Positions 13,851 through 18,210 of a stretch of DNA of 18,210 nucleotides are shown here, piece after piece (position 1 is the first letter of the stretch; each line of letters opens with the position of its first letter). Made by a program: the position numbers and the translations under genes. This DNA is from an uncultured Kiritimatiellota bacterium (GTDB lineage Bacteria; Verrucomicrobiota; Kiritimatiellia; RFP12; UBA1067): positions 1 to 18,210 of the forward strand of contig CAKUGW010000060.1 of assembly GCA_934654805.1 (NCBI GenBank). Direction: 5' to 3'. Under the pieces are notes generated by a model. That model was given only the letters and a program-made list of their open reading frames with translations. It did no database searches and had not been told where the DNA came from.

Positions 13851-13923
13851 TCTCCGTACGCTCTCCTATCCACACTTTATGCCGTTAATCTGCAGAAAAT
13901 CGGACCTTACATGCGTCGTCGTC

Positions 13924-16560
13924 TCATATGTGGCTTTGAGCCGTTTTCTGCCGATCATGCCTCCGTTCATGAATTCGCGTAGCTTTAATGCGAGTCACAA
14001 TTGATTCGAGTAAATCCAAATCACTACGCATTTCATCTGGCATCGGAACAGGTTCATTCGCTTCGGATGCGTGATTATGGCCCTCAAATACATCACTACA
14101 CCGGCCAAACAATCCATAAAGATCATTGACGGCATTCGCATCAAGAGGCAATACTTCCGTCAATTTGGCCATTTTGATCTCATCCTCAAAGCGCCGAACG
14201 GTGCCGCACAAACAAACCTCTTGCGCAACCAGTTCAATTGTCGCCCTTAATCGACCATAGAATTTTCTGATTTTGTCTGCTTGTTCGACGCTTGGATACT
14301 CCGTTATAACCTTTGAAAGGGCACCTTGCACCTGACGAAGCTCCTGTATCCGCGTCTTAATGGACTTGTGTTCCCACGACATTCCAGGCATGACACAACC
14401 ACAAGTGTTGTTTTCCCACATTAGTGACAATACGGAACATCCTGACTTTACCTTTTCACACATCCGCACCAAGGATGACACGAAGACAGGCTCATGGGAG
14501 AACACAATCACCTGTCGCGTCCGAGCCTCCTTTGCCAAACGCAATGCTACCTTGGAACGCCGTATGTGGTCCAATGATGTCATCGGATCATCAAACACAA
14601 CAGCATGCTTATGTCCTGAAACACCAAGTTCAGCCATGAACGAAGCGATAGCAACAACCTTCTGTTCACCCTCACTCAAAACAGCCCCTACAGGATACCG
14701 AATTGCCATGCCCAACTCGAAGGCGTTAACAAGCTTCCCCTTCTTCCCCTTAGAGACCAACGTAGGACGAAGACGCATCGAAGAAATCCCAGGCTCCTTA
14801 AACTCTGCATCGACAGCCATCCGAAGCGGCTCGTTGACAGCAGACATCGCAAGCTCTTTAATCTTGTTTGTGATTCCGAGCGTCGAGATGCCGTGAGAGA
14901 CAGAATTCAACAGCGTCTTCTGCACTCTACGCGCGAACCATGATTCGACAGTATCCATCACCTGATTTAGACGATACCGCGCTCTCAACTCTTCACGTTC
15001 TTTCTCCAATGCAGCCAGATTGCTCTCTGTTATAGCCCGTCGCAAATCTGCGTTCTCTTTTTCGAGGCGAACCTTTATTTCTTTGATCGTCGACAGAACC
15101 TCCAAATCGACCTTCGGCAACCCTTCCCACAATCTAACGCCCACCAAGGCATCCTTTAGGGCGGTCTTTAACTGCTCACACGTTGTTACGTAGTGTGCAT
15201 ACTGTTCGGACGCTCCATTGGCGAAGTGCTCAATTTCATCGAGATTCGTTTGCGTCTTGATTACTTGCACCACAATCGCATCAATCTCTTCTCCTGCAAT
15301 TGTTCTCGCATTCTCTGATGCACGCAAGTCAACGGATACCTGATCCGCTATGTATTCCGCAAAGCGCTTGACCCGCGCTCGCGCCTCTGAACCCATCTTT
15401 TGCTGACAAAGCGGGCATTTCGCAGAATCATTAATCTTCAAGTTTGCCCGATGTGTAATAGCCACAAATTCTTGTGCCTTAATAAACATCAGTTTCCACG
15501 CCTCACCACCAGTACCCAATAGAAGATCCTCTCCGCTCCTCAAATTTTGGGCCGCAAGTGCTTCAGCCTCTTTCGCCGTGCGCCACCTCTGAAAAACCTG
15601 TTTCCATCTCTGAACCTTTTCACCATTCAAAGATGTTACTATCTTCTCGATGTCACTAATGTATGACTCAAACCTACCGATCGCAAAATCATTCTCTTTG
15701 ATTCGAGCCTGATAATTGTTGTCCGCCAAGAATTTAGAAAGGTACTTTCCCCGTTCCATATCTTCGGGTGTCCATCTCGCCAGATTACGAACGGTCTCAA
15801 TGCTAACGTTTGAAAGATTCGAGAAAACTCTACCAACCGCAGTATCCCCCTTTAATGCGGAGAAGCAATTCTCGGAAACGTCAATCGCCTTCCCTTGACT
15901 TTCAATCGCCTGCTTCACCCTCGGAAGAACATCCGATCCGAGGGCAGTCAAAATATCCATTCCATACGGGAGATATCGAGGTTCTTGATCAGAATCAAGC
16001 ACCATACGGGCAACCTTTGAGTCGAACACGGAAATGTAGGCGAGTTCCGAATTGTTTTGCCCATTTTTCCACTCAATCTTTCTTCTTATACCATCATACT
16101 CGACCTCAAATGTCGCAGTTGCAACCGCATTCTGTTCTTCATCAATCGCCACGTCTGGAAGAATCTCCTCTCTCGCATCTCGACAGAAGCAAGCCCTCTT
16201 AAATACTCGTGCATAGCCAGATTTCCCAGTTCCGTTGCTTCCGAAGACGATAGTCATTCCTGTCGGCGAGAACGATAGTTTTTGCGACGAACCAATCTTA
16301 TTGACATGGTGAAGATTACCCAACGACAGCAACGTTAACGTATGTTCTGAAGCATCTTGCTGGATACGATCAACATCCAACGAAATCGGTTCAAGCGTCT
16401 CTTCTGGAGATAGCCCATTCTCCTTCAAGGCCAAACGACATAGTTCTTGATAATCCGACTCCGAAAGACCGTCCGGCTTTTCATAAAGCCGCCGAGCAGC
16501 GTCCTGCTGCCACGCGGGCAACTGTTTCACCCAGTTAAATATCTCTTTAAGCAAATTCAT
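13924..16560 (-). CDS. RloC/PrrC-like ABC-type ATPase with zinc-hook motif, candidate anticodon nuclease
   Basis: An 878 aa SMC/Rad50-like ATPase. N-terminus: helical LPAWQQDAARRL (14-25), frequent in defence ATPases. Then Walker A GSNGTGKSG (107-115), a long charged helical section, CPLC at C382-C385 (zinc-hook type), a second coiled coil (LRRAITE...ALEKEREELRARY, about 506-530), the ABC signature LSEGE (628-632), Walker B AVVFDDP (653-659), D-loop TSLD (661-664) and the H-loop VIVFSH with H689. This is the complete RloC architecture. In the C-terminal extension LRATIE gives R772-x3-E776, and H828/H830 follow 52-54 residues later; R-x3-E...H is the catalytic triad type of PrrC/RloC anticodon nucleases, though the E-to-H spacing here is longer than I recall for them. 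It would cut tRNA when phage inhibits host restriction. It is the last gene of a three-gene - strand operon, 36 nt after the 335 aa gene, and relatively AT-rich. An ATPase of another defence family is possible. Confidence 0.75.
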   Translation of the reverse strand: MNLLKEIFNWVKQLPAWQQDAARRLYEKPDGLSESDYQELCRLALKENGLSPEETLEPISLDVDRIQQDASEHTLTLLSLGNLHHVNKIGSSQKLSFSPTGMTIVFGSNGTGKSGYARVFKRACFCRDAREEILPDVAIDEEQNAVATATFEVEYDGIRRKIEWKNGQNNSELAYISVFDSKVARMVLDSDQEPRYLPYGMDILTALGSDVLPRVKQAIESQGKAIDVSENCFSALKGDTAVGRVFSNLSNVSIETVRNLARWTPEDMERGKYLSKFLADNNYQARIKENDFAIGRFESYISDIEKIVTSLNGEKVQRWKQVFQRWRTAKEAEALAAQNLRSGEDLLLGTGGEAWKLMFIKAQEFVAITHRANLKINDSAKCPLCQQKMGSEARARVKRFAEYIADQVSVDLRASENARTIAGEEIDAIVVQVIKTQTNLDEIEHFANGASEQYAHYVTTCEQLKTALKDALVGVRLWEGLPKVDLEVLSTIKEIKVRLEKENADLRRAITESNLAALEKEREELRARYRLNQVMDTVESWFARRVQKTLLNSVSHGISTLGITNKIKELAMSAVNEPLRMAVDAEFKEPGISSMRLRPTLVSKGKKGKLVNAFELGMAIRYPVGAVLSEGEQKVVAIASFMAELGVSGHKHAVVFDDPMTSLDHIRRSKVALRLAKEARTRQVIVFSHEPVFVSSLVRMCEKVKSGCSVLSLMWENNTCGCVMPGMSWEHKSIKTRIQELRQVQGALSKVITEYPSVEQADKIRKFYGRLRATIELVAQEVCLCGTVRRFEDEIKMAKLTEVLPLDANAVNDLYGLFGRCSDVFEGHNHASEANEPVPMPDEMRSDLDLLESIVTRIKATRIHERRHDRQKTAQSHI

Positions 16561-16596
16561 TGGTAATTTCCAAAGACATCAGGATTATCGACGCAT

Positions 16597-17604
16597 TCAA
16601 AGTTTTCTTGCAAGATGGCCTACACAGGACAAGACAACTCGGTTAGTAAGAATGTCATATGTCATTCGCAGAGATTCATCTGACGTTCTCGCCTCTACTG
16701 TTGATCCATTGAAATCGAACAGATTAAATCTAAGCGTCGAGATCGAACCAGGTATCAGTCGCCCGATTATATCATAGCTTTCATTAGCGAACGTCCCCAT
16801 CGCAGAAGAGGCCGCACGAAGCAAACGCAAATCCCACATCATCCATCTTTGCGCTTCCAGACTGATTCCATTCATCATGGTGCCCATCCCGATTGGATAA
16901 AATCGCGCCATGCCGATAAAGAAGCAGACATTGATGTTTAACCATGCCAACTTTTTCTGCTCTTCCAAACTATCAGTGGGAGTCAGATGATTATCTTCGA
17001 TTCTGAACGACGAGAATTCCTCAGGATACAAGGCATAGGCCTTTTCAACAATTGACTGGCAAACTTCGACGATCCCAAATCCGCGGTGCGTTTCAATTGC
17101 AATCACCTTAACGACATCGGCATTCACAAAGCAATAAGCGATGAAGTCGCCTCGTTTTCTGGGTTTGACAGCAAGATGAAAGTGGTGGATTCTGAAACGA
17201 TCCAACAAGACATCCTTGCCATCAATTTCAAAGCGTTTTTCCGTCTGACGTTGTTCGAGGTTGCGACCGTCTGTCACGTCCTTTACAAATGCCGACCAAC
17301 CAGCATGCAATTCACCAAGTTTGTCGTCTGGGACAGAGGCAAATAAAGCAGACGCATCTGGTGTTCTTAATTTCCGTTTACGAGAGGAAACAATTCGATG
17401 GAATAAATTATAATAATATGCAAGCAATGCGTTTCGGTCTGATTCTGAAACCGCAGAGAACTCGTTCTTTGACACTGCATCAATAAGGTGTTCGTTCTTC
17501 TTGTTTACAAACTTCCATTTCCGTCCACAATTTGAAACAAACCAACAATAAGCATATTGCTGCCAATCGCTAACAAGATCAAGCGTAATTTTAAACTGTT
17601 TCAT
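16597..17604 (-). CDS. Unrecognised 335 aa protein with HHxH motif, partner of the RloC-like ATPase
   Basis: I do not recognise a named family. The 335 aa product has a helical N-terminal part rich in aromatic and charged residues (SDWQQYAYCWFVSN, NALLAYYYNLFHRIVSSRKR) and a middle segment with RIHHFHLAVKPRKRGDFIAY followed by CFVNADVVKVIAIETHRGFG. The 'R-HH-H-L ... F.aY.FVn.dvvkvi.i..H' order (H140, H141, H143, H173) resembles a beta-rich unit seen in uncharacterised proteins near toxins and phage-defence genes, in which the His cluster might be catalytic. The C-terminal third is helical with hydrophobic patches (LNINVCFFIGMARFYPIGMG). It lies 36 nt before the ATPase and 10 nt after the upstream broken gene, so it is in one operon with them. 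A role as regulator or second effector of the ATPase is inference. Confidence 0.7.
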   Translation of the reverse strand: MKQFKITLDLVSDWQQYAYCWFVSNCGRKWKFVNKKNEHLIDAVSKNEFSAVSESDRNALLAYYYNLFHRIVSSRKRKLRTPDASALFASVPDDKLGELHAGWSAFVKDVTDGRNLEQRQTEKRFEIDGKDVLLDRFRIHHFHLAVKPRKRGDFIAYCFVNADVVKVIAIETHRGFGIVEVCQSIVEKAYALYPEEFSSFRIEDNHLTPTDSLEEQKKLAWLNINVCFFIGMARFYPIGMGTMMNGISLEAQRWMMWDLRLLRAASSAMGTFANESYDIIGRLIPGSISTLRFNLFDFNGSTVEARTSDESLRMTYDILTNRVVLSCVGHLARKL

Positions 17605-17614
17605 GATAACCCAT

Positions 17615-18043
17615 TCACTTACAGAGTCGAATGCGAAGCTTGACCTCTTGCACCTTGGCGATCTTCTTTGGCCACTGCATTTTTGCGGCAGCGAAAATAG
17701 GCGTCTTCACATACCAACCGCCAGCAAATCGGATGAATTTGCGTCGGTGCCTTTTTGAAGTCTGTCTTGTGGAACGAAACAAACGGTTCTTCACCAAGCA
17801 CGATATTCAATGCGGCTACGGTTTGGAGGCCAATCTGCTCAATCACCTTGGCAAACATAACCTTTGCCTTTTTGTTGGTGATCGCCGTGCTATTCGCGAT
17901 GCCATTGTGAAGTTTGTTTTTGGCGCAATTGTACTTGCCTTGCGCCTACAACCCATCTTATCTGAACGAACTTTCGTTGGCAACGCGATTTCCTTTTTAT
18001 CGACAACAATATCAAAAGCCTCTGACACTTCTCTATGTTTCAT
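17615..18043 (-). pseudogene. First gene of the RloC-like operon, broken by two compensating frameshifts
   Basis: No single frame spans this region, but three protein-like pieces follow each other on the - strand. Frame 1: ATG 18043, MKHREVSEAFDIVVDKKEIA and LPTKVRSDKMG up to about 17925. Then frame 2: NKLHNGIANSTAITNKKAKV, KVIEQIGLQTVAALNIVLGE, VSFHKTDFK up to about 17755. Then frame 1 again: HRRKFIRFAGGWYVKTPIFA and KMQWPKKIAKVQEVKLRIRL, ending at 17615, 10 nt before the next gene. Both changes of frame lie in A5 runs (CCAAAAAC and TCAAAAAGG): one A appears lost, one appears gained. This points either to a real pseudogene or to homopolymer errors in the sequence. The restored protein would be about 142 aa, very basic. 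I do not recognise a family; a nucleic-acid-binding regulator is possible. The overlapping + strand frame at 17631-18110 lacks a ribosome site and is probably a shadow. Confidence 0.45.
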
Positions 18044-18070
18044 ACATTCTCAATCCTATTTTCAGGATGT

Positions 18071-18079
18071 ATTATATCA
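18071..18079 (-). promoter_or_regulatory. Extended -10 promoter of the RloC-like operon
   Basis: On the - strand TGATATAAT (extended -10, perfect). Start expected near 18064, with about 20 nt of leader before ATG 18043. The leader contains a small inverted repeat ATCCT-gaaaat-AGGAT. No clear -35. Identical in core to the box before the V-ATPase D gene. Confidence 0.55.
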
Positions 18080-18210
18080 TATTTTCAACTCACATAGAGC
18101 ACAGTATTAGCAGGGCAAGTGAAAAGAGAGAAGATTGCCGCTTCCAGAGGTAAAGTTGATTTCGTTGATGGTTTACCCCCTGTAAAGATTGGCTGTTGTT
18201 GAAGGATGGA
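18080..18210. other. Window end, no gene seen
   Basis: Only short, stop-rich frames. A weak inverted repeat TTTAC-cccct-GTAAA lies near 18172-18186. It may be a spacer to another gene outside the window. Confidence 0.35.

Noticed and set aside
17631..18110. A 159-codon + strand open frame opposite the broken first operon gene
   Set aside because: No ribosome site, no family features, and the - strand pieces align with operon spacing and promoter. It is kept as a less likely alternative.

Overview
The window reads as a chromosomal segment of a GC-rich bacterium, probably of the PVC group (Verrucomicrobiota, Kiritimatiellota or Lentisphaerota). That placement is inferred from three things: a bacterial V-type ATPase cluster, a XylR-type regulator that joins a sugar-binding domain to an AraC helix-turn-helix, and two copies of a DprA-like small protein family I associate with that group. 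No rRNA or other taxonomic marker is present.

Left block (1-4014, + strand): late genes of a prophage or prophage remnant. Tightly packed, overlapping small genes (an open-ended first gene, a membrane-anchored 86 aa protein, a 55 aa protein, a 142 aa protein, a 183 aa lipoprotein, a 43 aa Cys-rich protein) lead into a Mu gpF-like minor head protein with a C-terminal PBECR-like nuclease or toxin domain. A structured intergenic element and a gpG-like virion morphogenesis protein follow. About 785 bases without an intact gene come next, holding a decayed IS30-like transposase N-terminus on the - strand.

Middle block (4782-10469, + strand): V-ATPase subunits D, I and K, followed without a gap by a YfhO-like polytopic membrane protein, then a XylR/AraC-type regulator with its own promoter. 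The catalytic subunits A, B and E are not in the window; the D gene is preceded by mobile-element debris. Both the D gene and the regulator have an extended -10 box (TGnTATnAT) only 7-9 nt before the ATG, which predicts leaderless or nearly leaderless mRNAs.

Repeat-rich block (10470-11460): almost 1 kb without a credible gene, carrying a GC-rich tract, copies of a short dispersed GGGGACAGGCCCCGC repeat in both orientations, a CT microsatellite and the 'AATCCGTG' repeat.

Right block (11457-18210, - strand): a visibly more AT-rich defence island. It has two modules. (1) An AbiEi-AbiEii type IV toxin-antitoxin pair with a near-consensus promoter, whose toxin stop codon overlaps the start of a DprA/SLOG-like gene. 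A second, truncated copy of that DprA-like gene lies upstream, so the AbiE pair is bracketed by 335-bp direct repeats at about 95 % identity; a 44-bp perfect palindrome sits between the upstream copy and the AbiE promoter. (2) An operon of a broken small gene, an unrecognised 335 aa protein with an HHxH motif, and an 878 aa RloC/PrrC-like ABC ATPase with a CxxC zinc-hook motif and an RxxxE...H signature. This second operon is the best candidate for an undescribed system: an anticodon-nuclease-like ATPase paired with an unfamiliar partner.
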